From the NCBI GenBank assembly GCA_038373865.1, contig JAXGGA010002181.1, forward strand, positions 1-64,000: 64,000 bases of DNA, given 5' to 3'. The notes under the pieces are model-generated. The model was not told where the DNA came from. It ran no database searches and saw nothing but the letters and a program-made list of their open reading frames with translations. The translations under genes and the position numbers were made by a program. Below, one piece after another: positions 55,136 to 64,000 of the stretch; positions within the stretch are counted from its first letter, which is position 1; the number at the start of each line of letters is the position of its first letter. The stretch is from Uloborus plumipes (Eukaryota; Arthropoda; Arachnida; Araneae; Uloboridae).

Positions 55136-55429
55136 GTAGTCCGGTGTATGAACGGACGCTTGCATGTACTTAAATTAAACGTTTCGGGCAGTAGCACGTT
55201 CTGTATAATTAACGATTCAAATCCCCAGATTTCATATCCACCCTATAATAAGAATGTAGCTTGATCTCTCCAAGAATCTGTGAGCTGTTCTAGGGGAAAA
55301 ACTCCATGTAAGTGGTTTTATCTCGGTTGCAGCTTCAGCCTAAAAGTCGGCTACTTTTTATTCTCTCCCAGACACGTGTATCAATTACGTGCCTTTAAAG
55401 TGCTTCCTAATTGCTAGGAAGCCCCAACA

Positions 55430-55660
55430 ACGCGTCCATCCATCACATTTTATTTGAAGAGAGCTGTCAGCGGGAACGCCCCTTTGAAGGATGACGTCGG
55501 ACCGCTGGCCACGCCCACGGTTCCACCTCGGTGACACGAGACCAATGACACGGGCGGGAGCGATCCGGGTCCGGCCAATGGGATCCGTTTCCGAAAGTGG
55601 CATTTAATCCCTCCGGAGCGAAGGGGGACTCGGGCCGGGATTCGTAGGGTTCGTGTTCGG
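55430..55660 (+). promoter_or_regulatory. CBFB: CpG-rich CBFB promoter
   Basis: This is the most CpG-dense stretch of the window. It has a CRE-like TGACGTCG (55492), a GC/CACCC-type CCACGCCCAC (55509) and two CCAAT boxes (55542 and 55575). No TATA box was seen. It lies directly upstream of the CBFB start codon, so it should hold the transcription start. Factor binding is inferred from motifs only. Confidence 0.6.
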
Positions 55661-55807
55661 ATGCATTCCGAGATGCTGCCCCTGGAGAAAACGGGCGATT
55701 ATGAATCCGTGCCCCGACTCCTGCTGAAGATGCCGAGAGTCGTCGCGGATCAGAAGGCCAAGTTCGAATCCGATGAACTTTTCCGAAAACTGAGCAGGGA
55801 GAGTGAG
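55661..55807 (+). CDS. CBFB: Core-binding factor beta, first coding exon
   Basis: CBF-beta is the non-DNA-binding partner that stabilises RUNX (Runt) proteins on DNA; the fly forms are Brother and Big brother. The exon encodes 49 residues. From the Met at residue 24 (55730) it reads MPRVVADQKAKFESDELFRK followed by LSRESE, nearly identical to the N-terminus of vertebrate and insect CBF-beta (MPRVVPDQ...FRKLSRE). It ends in phase 0 at a GTAAAT donor. An upstream in-frame ATG at 55661 adds a 23-residue extension (MHSEMLPLEKTGDYESVPRL...). Extensions of this kind are familiar in arthropod orthologues, but the real start is not settled here. Remaining exons lie beyond 64000. Confidence 0.9.
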
Positions 55808-56891
55808 GTAAATAAAATAAATTAATCTTTCTGAAAGTTAAGTTGCCTAATGGCTTAAGAAAATTTTAAATGATTAAACTTGTTTTATAAGGTGATTTGA
55901 ACGCCGATGTTTCAGATGCGTCTTCCCCCCCCCCCTCTTTTCTCTCTCTATCTGTCTGTCTCTGTCTCACAATTTTAAACTTTAATTAAGAGAACTTCCA
56001 TTAGTTGCAAAAAAATAAAATAAATAAAATGCGAAATGCACAGTTTATCCTTTACTAGTGTATATTAACCATTAGTGTCGCCAGAATATAATGTAGGGGG
56101 AGAGGGTTCATAGCAGTCCTTACACGTATGTAACTTACTAGGATCAGCAATAGAGATATTAACCTACACCCCCCCCCCCCCTCCTGCTTCAACAAAAGTA
56201 AATAACGTATCTCAAACACATATTACCAAAATGGCTTGGAGACACAAGTTTCAAAAAATTCCTTTTTTCGATGCAATAAAATGTGAGATTTTTGATGAGA
56301 AGTCGTCCGAAGAAAGCAACCTCTGTGGACAGCTTAAATAATAAAAATTGGACTTTAACAAAGTAAACAAATCGAAATAAAAATTAGAACCGCCATTTAT
56401 TACACAATCATTTTCAAAAGATGGATACAAAAAATAAGAAGAAAAAGCAAAAGATGCCATACCAGAAAAGGAAAAATTATTCTGATATTAATAGTATAGA
56501 TTTTGTTTTAAAAGAAAGGGGTGTCCATGGTGGAGGGGGCGCAGCCTCTGGCATTGAAATTTCTAGGGAGTGTTTATGATCTCATTTCAGCGGGAGTTGA
56601 TATTCCATAAAATTTGAGGGGATCCGCCGTCGCCCTTGGGGGACGGGGGGGGGTGTCAAAGGTGGAGTCAAAATAAAATCAGAAGTGAACTTAGCTGTCG
56701 ATAAAAATTGCCATCTACGTTGCACATTTTGAAATTTGTTTATTAAGGAAAAAAAAACATCTTTTAAAATGAGCTGTGTTTAAAACATTTATCAACTTTT
56801 GCACTAAATGTTCTGCTGCCTCTCCAAGTTTTGTTCAGCCATTATTGTTGCTCTCATTTCTCAATTTTTAGAAGTATCTGGAAATGTTTAA
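55808..56891. other. CBFB intron 1, proximal part
   Basis: C-runs near 55926 and 56169 and a G-run near 56645. The block at 56236-56290 is a diverged relative of 49980-50040. No exon matching CBF-beta residues after RESE was found. Confidence 0.4.
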
Positions 56892-57409
56892 ACCCATTTA
56901 TGCCCAGTAGCCTAAAAACGGGACGCTTGTTAGTTACTGCATACAAAAACCTGTAATGGCTGAAATCATTTTACTAAAGCCGTTTTACACATGTTAAATA
57001 GTCCTTCTTGAGAAAACCAGTTAGAGCCACTATTTGGACATCAGTGTTTATTTATTAATAGCTATTTTCAGACAAATCAGTCAAGCAACGATCCAGCATG
57101 GGTAGCCACAGAAAGAACATGTTTTTTACGAAGTTATTTTTCATAAAACTAAACTATTTTAAAATGATTTGCTTAAAATTGATCAGAGATGCCTTCTGTA
57201 ATGTTACTTTTCAAAAGTAAAGTCAAGTAAGGTCGTATTTTGCTCACATATCTGCAAAATATCCCATAAACAGGACGTTAAGTAACTTAATAAATATGGC
57301 AACGGCGAACTATTTCAAGCCTAAAATGTATGTAAACCATTCCAAGTAAGAGTTTTAAGCAGATACAAATTGAAAAAAAAATTGTTAAAAAAACTTGGGC
57401 ATAAATGGG
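56892..57409. mobile_element. piggyBac-like MITE with TTAA flanks (uninterrupted copy)
   Basis: It starts ACCCATTTATGCCCAGTAGC after TTAA (56888-56891) and ends TTGGGCATAAATGGG before TTAA (57410-57413). It aligns with 43971-44715 apart from the SINE there. Non-coding. Confidence 0.7.
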
Positions 57410-57509
57410 TTAAACGGTTACACCCAGAGCAGATTAATATGCATAGGATTACACATCAGGAGCTTGGCTGTGAATTTTCGCTTATTAGATAGAATAAAAG
57501 CTGTTTACG

Positions 57510-57730
57510 TACACTGTAAAAAAAGAATCCGAAGTATTCCTGGAAAATAATGGACAACTACACTGGAAAAAATAAATGTTGTTTTCACAGTATAATAAAG
57601 CTAATTTTACAGTAATAAACTAAAATTGCTAACTTTGCAGTTATGAACTAAAATTACTAATTTTACAGTTACACTGTAAAAAAAAACTGTAAATTTTGAA
57701 GAAATTATCCATATTTTTTACAGAAAAAAT
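57510..57730. repeat. ACTGTAAAAA / TTTTACAGT repeat block
   Basis: CACTGTAAAAAAA occurs at 57513 and 57673, separated by TTTTACAGTAATAAACTAAA-type units like those at 42384-42765. It may be a pair of element ends. Confidence 0.45.
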
Positions 57731-57769
57731 CTGTTTGTGATAAAATACAGGATTTCTCTGTTTTTTTAA

Positions 57770-57991
57770 TCTCCGTAGCCGGTTATAAGCGCATTAACTG
57801 TTAACGGTGAAGCTCCATTGCTCGATTTTAACCACGTGACCCATCCTGCCATCCGAGTGGTTGGATTGGAGATTCGAAGTAATGGCGGATGTTTTAGTCG
57901 TTGAAAAGTAAATAAAATATTGAAAACTCTGGAGGAAACACTTTGGAGTTCAACAAGCTGAAAACTTTCCCACTATCCCGTAGAGTTGCCG
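57770..57991 (+). promoter_or_regulatory. Promoter-like segment with a candidate non-coding first exon
   Basis: CpG-bearing sequence with an E box, CACGTG (57833), and GTAATGGCGGATG (57890), resembling initiator-proximal YY1-type ATGGCGG sites. It ends in GCCG followed by GTAAGT at 57992. Only a 9-codon ATG frame is present. It could be an alternative 5' exon or the promoter of an element-borne gene. Unproven. Confidence 0.3.
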
Positions 57992-58325
57992 GTAAGTTAA
58001 TTTTTAACATCAAATTAATTATTGTTTAAGTTTTAGTTGATAATTTTTCGATTATTTTATGTGAAATGTAAACCGTTCCATCTTTTCTATGGTTTCTATT
58101 TGCATAAAAGTTTCAGGACTAGCCTCATAATTTGTTGATTTGAAGGGTCAGTGAAACAAAGCATGTTATACGTATCGTATCGTCTTGATTTTCTTTATCT
58201 ATGTTTTAATGTAAGTTTACTTCTGTGTCATTTTCAAAATTGTATGTCATCAGGACCCCTTTTACCGTGATACAGTACATGCTTTTTAGAACGATCACTC
58301 ATTCCTGTGACCCTGCTGTTATAGC

Positions 58326-58990
58326 CAGGGGTGATTGTGTTCCGGTATTTTACCGGATTTCCGGTATTTTCATGATAGATTCCGGTATTTTCATATTCGA
58401 AAATGCCGGAAGTAAAATATTTTTAATTATGCTTTTATCTTCCCACCTCCGGATTTTTTTTCTTTTTCGAATTTTCGATGATTATGCCGATAATTATTAA
58501 TAATATTCATCAAATAGAAATATTCAGGTGTAAATTCTAAGTGTTTTTTTTACCTTACTAAATTACCTTATTTGCATTCGATATGAGAATCGAATTTTTC
58601 TCACTTTTGATGCTTATTCCCCTTAGTTAGGAGACAAATAAATGAAATGTAACAAATGCAACTTTCATTGCTTTATAAATGCTTTCGCACAACAAATAGC
58701 AATTCTGTTAGACTTTTGCTTTCGCCTTAAAATATTTTTTTTGAAGATAATTGCTCATCACCAGCTCAAAAGTAACTTTATTACTCATTTACAATTTAAT
58801 TAAATGCATGTACAATATTTTGACTAAAAACTATTTGAATATATGAAATGTGTTAGTTTATGAAAGGAAATTAATTATTACTAGGTGTGCTTAGTAATAG
58901 GGGCCTTGGTTTTAAAAACACTCCCCCCCCCCCCCACTTTTTCTTTAAAACTTTCAGGTATTTTTTTATGAACTCACAATCACCCCTGAA
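58326..58990. mobile_element. hAT MITE in CBFB intron 1, exact 8-bp target duplication
   Basis: The ends CAGGGGTGATTGTG and CACAATCACCCCTG(AA) are inverted repeats. GTTATAGC flanks both sides (58318-58325 and 58991-58998). CCGGTATTTTAC-type motifs recur near the left end. Non-coding. Confidence 0.75.
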
Positions 58991-58998
58991 GTTATAGC

Positions 58999-59951
58999 GA
59001 CCAATGCATGTCCCATTTGCTACTTTATAGATGCAATGTTACTTAAACCTCTGAGCTGAATCGCTCGTTCTAATATAACGTTCAAACAGGATTCAACATT
59101 TTATAATTCTCAGGACTATCTTTGCAAGAACTAAAATTTACCAATTTTATGCTTCTAAACCTCAAGTATTTACATTGAAAGGAGCTATAAAATAAATGTT
59201 TTAAAAAGCGATCGAAGTGAAACACTACTTTTTGAAATAAAGAAGGAATCAAAGTATGCTAACCGTTACCTTTAATTTAAAAATAATTGATTTGTGTCAT
59301 TTATTTTCAGCACAGTTTGTTGAAAACTGTAGTGCTTTAAAGTTAATGTGGAATTCATGTTTATTATTGTAACTAAAAGTTTAAAAAATCTGCAATTGCT
59401 TGTTTTTATCTTTTTTTAATGAAGCATGGCGTGTTAAAAGTATTACAGAATTTAAAAATACTGTCAACCCCGCTTAAACGAATACCGTCAGTTCCAAGAA
59501 ATATTCGAATAAGCGGGGTATTCGATTAAGTGGGGATCTTTAACATTGTGTCTATGACATGGGAAATATATTCGGTTTCGAGATATATTTTATTCGTATA
59601 AATGGGGTACTACTATAGTTATTAAAAAGCACATTTAAAAAGGAAGTTAAAAACAAGCTAAATTATTAAAATATATATAAATATAAAAACTAGGTTTTTG
59701 ATATCTATCTGCTAAAATGTGCATTTACCCCTAAAGAAGCATGTAACACTAATAACTCTGTTTTGAAAATTCTTCCTTACTACATAAAAGGAAGTAAAAA
59801 TGTCTGTTGTCTGGTTTTTTGAAATAATTGGTTCAATTAGAGAATCGACATAAAATTAAAACAACCGTCAGATAATACATAAATGCTTTTCTAAAGTTTT
59901 TTATTTCATGTGAAGATATGATCTGGTACAGATAAAAAAATTCTTCTTGTT
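58999..59951. other. CBFB intron sequence with a decayed pogo-like fragment
   Basis: At 59460-59610, TACTGTCAACCCCGCTTAAA and an AAGCGGGGTATTCG hairpin, ending near GGGGTACTACTATAG, look like a decayed TA-inserted MITE. The rest is AT-rich and unremarkable. Confidence 0.35.
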
Positions 59952-60906
59952 GGGTTATTCCAGCGAACATGGTACAAATCATGTCTGAAACTCTTTACTT
60001 AAGATTATCAATTTAAATCATTTCCACCAACTAATCATATTTTTTTAATGAAGTTTCCGTTTATTTGTGTATAATGAAGTGTAAATAACTAGTACATGAC
60101 TCATTTATGAAAGGATTTTGAATATTTTGATCACTTTGTGTTAAACAGAGTGGACAAATAAGCCTTTAAAAATATCTTTATAATCACAAAGAAAGGTTAG
60201 AATCACAGAACAAGCATAAAGTGGAATAAACAGCCTAAAACTGTAAGTAAAACTGTCTGCTTTTTCAAGAAAAAATCTATTTTTTTCATTATGAAATCAA
60301 CTGTAACAGAGTGGACATCCAACAGTTCAAATTAACTACCATAAGAAAAGAATTAGGCTCACTCTGGTTGTTGACTACATAATTCAATGTAGCAAGCTAA
60401 TCATGGCATTTATACTACCTATATTTTTAAAAAAATATATCAGATTGAATGCGATTTGTTCATTTTATTTCTAAAAGGCTTGTGACAGAGTGGACAATTC
60501 GAAACAGAAAATCTAGGGACATGGATAAATAATAGTGTTTTTTGGGGAATTTTTTTTTCATTTGTGTAATAATCTGCAGAAATGGTGTCAGAAACATCTT
60601 TTATGCAGTGTAGTTTAATTTATTGTGTTGTTACATTTCAGTTTAATTTTAAATCACAGTTAAAATTCTATAGCAATTTGAAGCTGGGACACGTCATTTT
60701 CTCCTTCTTCTGACAAAGACATTTTTTTTTTTTTTTTGTGTCCTTTCTAAAAGGATTATACCTAATCAATTGATACTTGATGGCACAAAATTAAATGGAG
60801 AACCAATAAAAAATACACTTAATAGGTGGTAGCTATTAAAATTGATTATAAAAAATTCTAAAGTAAGTCTTGGACATGATTTGTACGATTTTCGCTGGAA
60901 TGACCC
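59952..60906. mobile_element. 955-bp GGGTYATTCC-ended element, copy 2 (inverted relative to copy 1)
   Basis: The ends are GGGTTATTCCAGCGAACATG and ATTTTCGCTGGAATGACCC. The interior is a close reverse-complement match to 42863-43821, including three ACAGAGTGGACA motifs (60146, 60306, 60485). Flanks TGTT and ACAT do not form a clean duplication. Confidence 0.75.
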
Positions 60907-61232
60907 ACATTCTCTATAAAATATTGTATTCATAGTATTTAACTAGGGTTAAAAGTCTAAATGGTCTCATACTTTTTATTAGCAGTTTTGAAGAGCATAA
61001 AAATAGGTTAATTAAATGTTAAAGTCTAACAATTTTGGGATAAAAATTAAAAACTTATGATTTTACATCATCTGGCATTCAAACCAAAATAAGTGGTAAC
61101 TTTTAATGTTCTTGCAGATACTGACTATTTTAATTTTCCAAATATTCAGCTTGTTTATCTTTATTGTTAAAAATGTCGACTTTCTTTATAAAATAATGTT
61201 TAAACCCATTCCTAAAAAATTGTTTATTGTAG

Positions 61233-61301
61233 GTTACTAAGACGAATACTGAAGTTGAACTGTTGAACCTCCCGAGTACGCCTTGTCTAATATGCTATGG
61301 T
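61233..61301 (+). other. Exon-like segment
   Basis: It is preceded by TTATTGTAG and followed by GTAAGTTAATTTTTTT, the same donor context as at 57992. A reading frame of 23 codons crosses it, but it does not match CBF-beta. It may be a second exon joined to 57770-57991, or chance. Confidence 0.25.
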
Positions 61302-62097
61302 AAGTTAATTTTTTTTATATCTGCCTTTGCTATTTTAAACAATTCCCTCTAATAATGTTAATTAGCATCTTATGTTTAACATCTGTTAATCCTGCTTGTG
61401 CATTATCTAATGAAATGTAATAGATGTACAATAGAACCTCAATATCTTGAAAACCGAAAGCGATTTGACCTGATTTTGTTTGATGGATCCCTTATTTAAG
61501 TTAAAGCTAGAAATGCTCTAAATCTTAGATAATTTTACAAAATTGCGGATATTTTGTTTTGAAAAGAAATTTGACGTATCAATGTTTTGAGTTGAAATGT
61601 GAATTGTCAAGTTAAAAAAAATAAAAAATTGTTCCTGATATCAAGGCACACAGCCATGGCTGCCACACTTCTGTCTGGCGGACAGAATTCCATATTCTGT
61701 AAAATGTCGAATCATTTGGAAATTTGTTTTGGGAAAAAATGAAATGAAGCTTTAAAAATATCTCATTTAGATTTTTCAAAAAAAAAAAGCAAGCAACTGC
61801 TTAATAACTTTCTCTCTAGTTGCACCTTGAAGACTAGTAATTAATTTATTTCAATCGTAGCTACATTAATCCAGAAAATTATGTTAAAGCTGTTTTTTCC
61901 AGTTTTATTTTTTAGCCATGAATCTCTTACCAGAAACTTTTTATTGTTAAGAATCTTTTAACGTGAATTAGAAGCTTTTTTTTCTTCAGTAACTAATACA
62001 GTAATTTTTTTGTTATCGCGTTTTCTCCCAAAAAATCTTTTCGAAAAAACTATTCTGAAAGTTTAGATTTTACTTAATTTTGCGATTTAGTTTTATT
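61302..62097. other. CBFB intron, AT-rich, nothing recognised
   Basis: A possible decayed pogo-like start (CAATAGAACCTCAATATCTT) lies at 61430. Otherwise featureless. Confidence 0.35.
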
Positions 62098-62107
62098 ATA
62101 TAGGGTA

Positions 62108-62360
62108 AGTGCTCCAGTAGTCGGTCATTTAAGAGATCTTTTGTGGATCTTGGCTAACCTAGAACTTTCAGCTATCAATACAGCAGCAAAAACAAGGTAA
62201 AACTTTAGAATGAACCTTTCTGATAGTGAATCACCTACTTGTTTCAGAAATTAAAAAAAAATTATGTTAAAATCTAAGCTGTTGTCAACACTAGTAAATG
62301 CTCCAGTAGTCGGCCACAGAAATCCAGTGCTCAGCCACGTTGAATCCAGTAGTCGGCTAC
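62108..62360. repeat. Repeated GCTCCAGTAGTCGG phrase
   Basis: AA(G/A)TGCTCCAGTAGTCGG(T/C)C occurs at 62106 and 62296, with a shorter CCAGTAGTCGGC at 62346 and a diverged CCAGTGCTCAGCC at 62322. Local duplications of unknown origin. Confidence 0.55.
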
Positions 62361-64000
62361 TTCATTTTCATTGATCTTATCTGATATAGGGGTTGAATTA
62401 AAAAACAAAACAAAGGGAAACTTATAACGAACCAGACTCGTCATTGGGGGGAGCAATTGCTCTCCCCCCCCCCCGTTTTGAACAATCAATTAATATATAA
62501 ATGGGCGTGATGTTTGCTTTTTTCCGATGGATTTGCATTGTGTTTGCACCCTTTGCTCCCCCCCCCCCTCTAAAAACTTGAAATGACGGGCCTGCAGCGA
62601 TGCATTATACTTAGTCTGGTCATATTTTTCGTGGTACCTCTGGTACTCAACTGTGTAGATGATCATGTTAGTGTACTTTTGATACACTATGTGCTTTACT
62701 TATTTCTCTAACTATCAATCTAGCATTATTAATTTTAGACAGTACAATTAGCAGAGAATTCTCGGGACAGTAATGTTTTTTATACTTTAGTTGCCTAAAA
62801 ACAGCTTTCTTTTAAAAACTAGCACTAAAGAAGTGTTTTTTTCTGAATAACGTCTAAAAATATGTCTATATCAAAAAGAAAGTTAAAAAAAAAAAGCTTC
62901 TGAAGAAAAGAATTTCAGCAGCACTTACTAAAGATGCAAGAAGGGACAAAATAAATGAAGTTTTTTAAATGTACAAAATGTTCTTGCTTAGGAAGTGAAA
63001 AAACAGGAATAGTTTTGTAGTAAACAGCAGTTTTTAGTGATAATGAGCAAAGAATCAAGAAATGAAAAACTGCTTTACTGTTTATGTAAACATAAAGACG
63101 TAATAATAGAGTCGACACAATTAATGACTGATAATCTTGTCAGTACTCAACTGGTTCACATTCATTAGAATGGAATTTCAACATAAAGAACCTAAAACTA
63201 AAACTGTAGTTTCAGAAATGATTGCTTCCAAAACTGCAAGTAAAAATACATTCAAAAATGCAATGAAAGGAATCTCTGTCAAGGCTTAATTTAGCACAGA
63301 ATGCTCCACTGAAGCAAGGTTATATGCTTTAACTAATTGAAGTAAGATGAAATAAGGAAGTAAATGGAACTCGGGATGTCATGAAAGTAACCTTACAGCT
63401 TTCGACAAGAATATTAGTAAACGAGGAATAACCTTGAAAACAAACCAAAATTTAGTTTGCAACAATGTAACCATGTAGTTTTGAAATTAACTCAGCACAA
63501 TTCTAATCCTCTAGCGTAGAAAACTCAAGAAGTCAAACATGTGGGGAGAATCATTAGTGAAAATATACCAACATTTGAAACAATTTTCCTAAATAGAGCA
63601 CAGGGGTCTTGAACCTTTGGTAAAGCAAAAAGTTTAGCATAATAGCAAAAGAAAGAATAACTACATGCTTGGCACTCATTAAATAACTTGAGCCTATGTG
63701 ACTATTGAAGTTTTGCATCTTATCTCCTATAATTGAAGAATGTTTATTAACTGCCGAATAAGCATCAATAGAAGTCAAATCACTCGTTTCTCCAATTTCA
63801 TGAGTTTAAGATAAAATTTGTTAAGAAAAACTATTAAAACACCATTTGATAATAACTAGATGAGTATCAAAACTTATAATCTTTACTCAACAAATGCGTA
63901 TTTAAAAATCTCTTTTTTAGAATTTTCAATTAAATTTACAACACTGGGAGCAATAAAATGCCGAAATGGTGGTCAAAAGAATTTAAGGCATTCAATTTAG
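62361..64000. other. CBFB intron, nothing firmly recognised
   Basis: C-runs at 62463-62474 and 62559-62569 bracket a patch with GGGCGTGATG. From 62860 on, the plus strand has A-rich, stop-broken sequence (for example KDARRDKINEVF near 62924) that may be an old transposase relic, but I cannot identify it. No further CBFB exon seen. Confidence 0.3.

Noticed and set aside
55385..55603. 72-codon minus-strand frame over the CBFB promoter
   Set aside because: Arises from CpG-rich promoter composition; no domain.
61233..61301. CBFB exon 2
   Set aside because: Its translation does not continue the conserved CBF-beta sequence expected after RESE.

Overview
This is eukaryotic, AT-rich, intron-rich DNA dominated by transposable elements. 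It most likely comes from an arthropod, and I lean towards a chelicerate such as a spider. That lean rests on the protein matches, the very large introns, and the dense load of small inverted-repeat elements of several superfamilies. No bacterial or organellar features were seen.

Two host genes can be read directly. (1) Katanin p80 (KATNB1), plus strand, 18916-36581: fifteen exons with consensus splice sites and consistent phase encode the last 634 residues, covering part of the WD40 propeller, a Ser/Pro-rich linker and the whole con80 domain. I could not find the N-terminal WD40 exons; they probably lie left of the window. (2) The first coding exon of core-binding factor beta (CBFB, the RUNX partner; Brother/Big brother in flies), plus strand, 55661-55807. 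It has a CpG-rich promoter just upstream, and the rest of the gene lies right of the window. The two genes sit head-to-tail about 19 kb apart.

Layout. 1-2.6 kb: remnants of two DNA elements and a GC-richer island. 3.16-11.59 kb: a hAT-type element with an exact 8-bp target duplication, which has swallowed a second hAT element (also with an exact 8-bp duplication) and further small elements. 12-14.8 kb: decayed fragments and foldbacks. 14.86-18.84 kb: a DNA transposon with roughly 500-bp terminal inverted repeats and a 652-codon transposase-like ORF, ending 79 bp before a katanin exon. 18.9-36.6 kb: katanin, whose introns carry a mariner remnant, a tRNA-derived SINE, hAT and TTAA-flanked MITEs and foldbacks. 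36.6-55.4 kb: intergenic, with at least nine recognisable elements, including a Tc1-type pseudogene, an element with 144-bp tandem repeats, and a long-TIR foldback carrying a zinc-finger-like exon. 55.4-64 kb: CBFB promoter, exon 1 and part of intron 1, with more MITEs.

No defence system, CRISPR array or gene cluster of new type was seen. The most novel-looking items are the long-TIR transposon, with a cluster of five Rel/NF-kB-like motifs upstream of its ORFs; a set of elements of different length sharing the terminus GGGTCATTCC; and the zinc-finger-exon foldback element. All boundaries, splice sites and identities were read by eye, with no database search.
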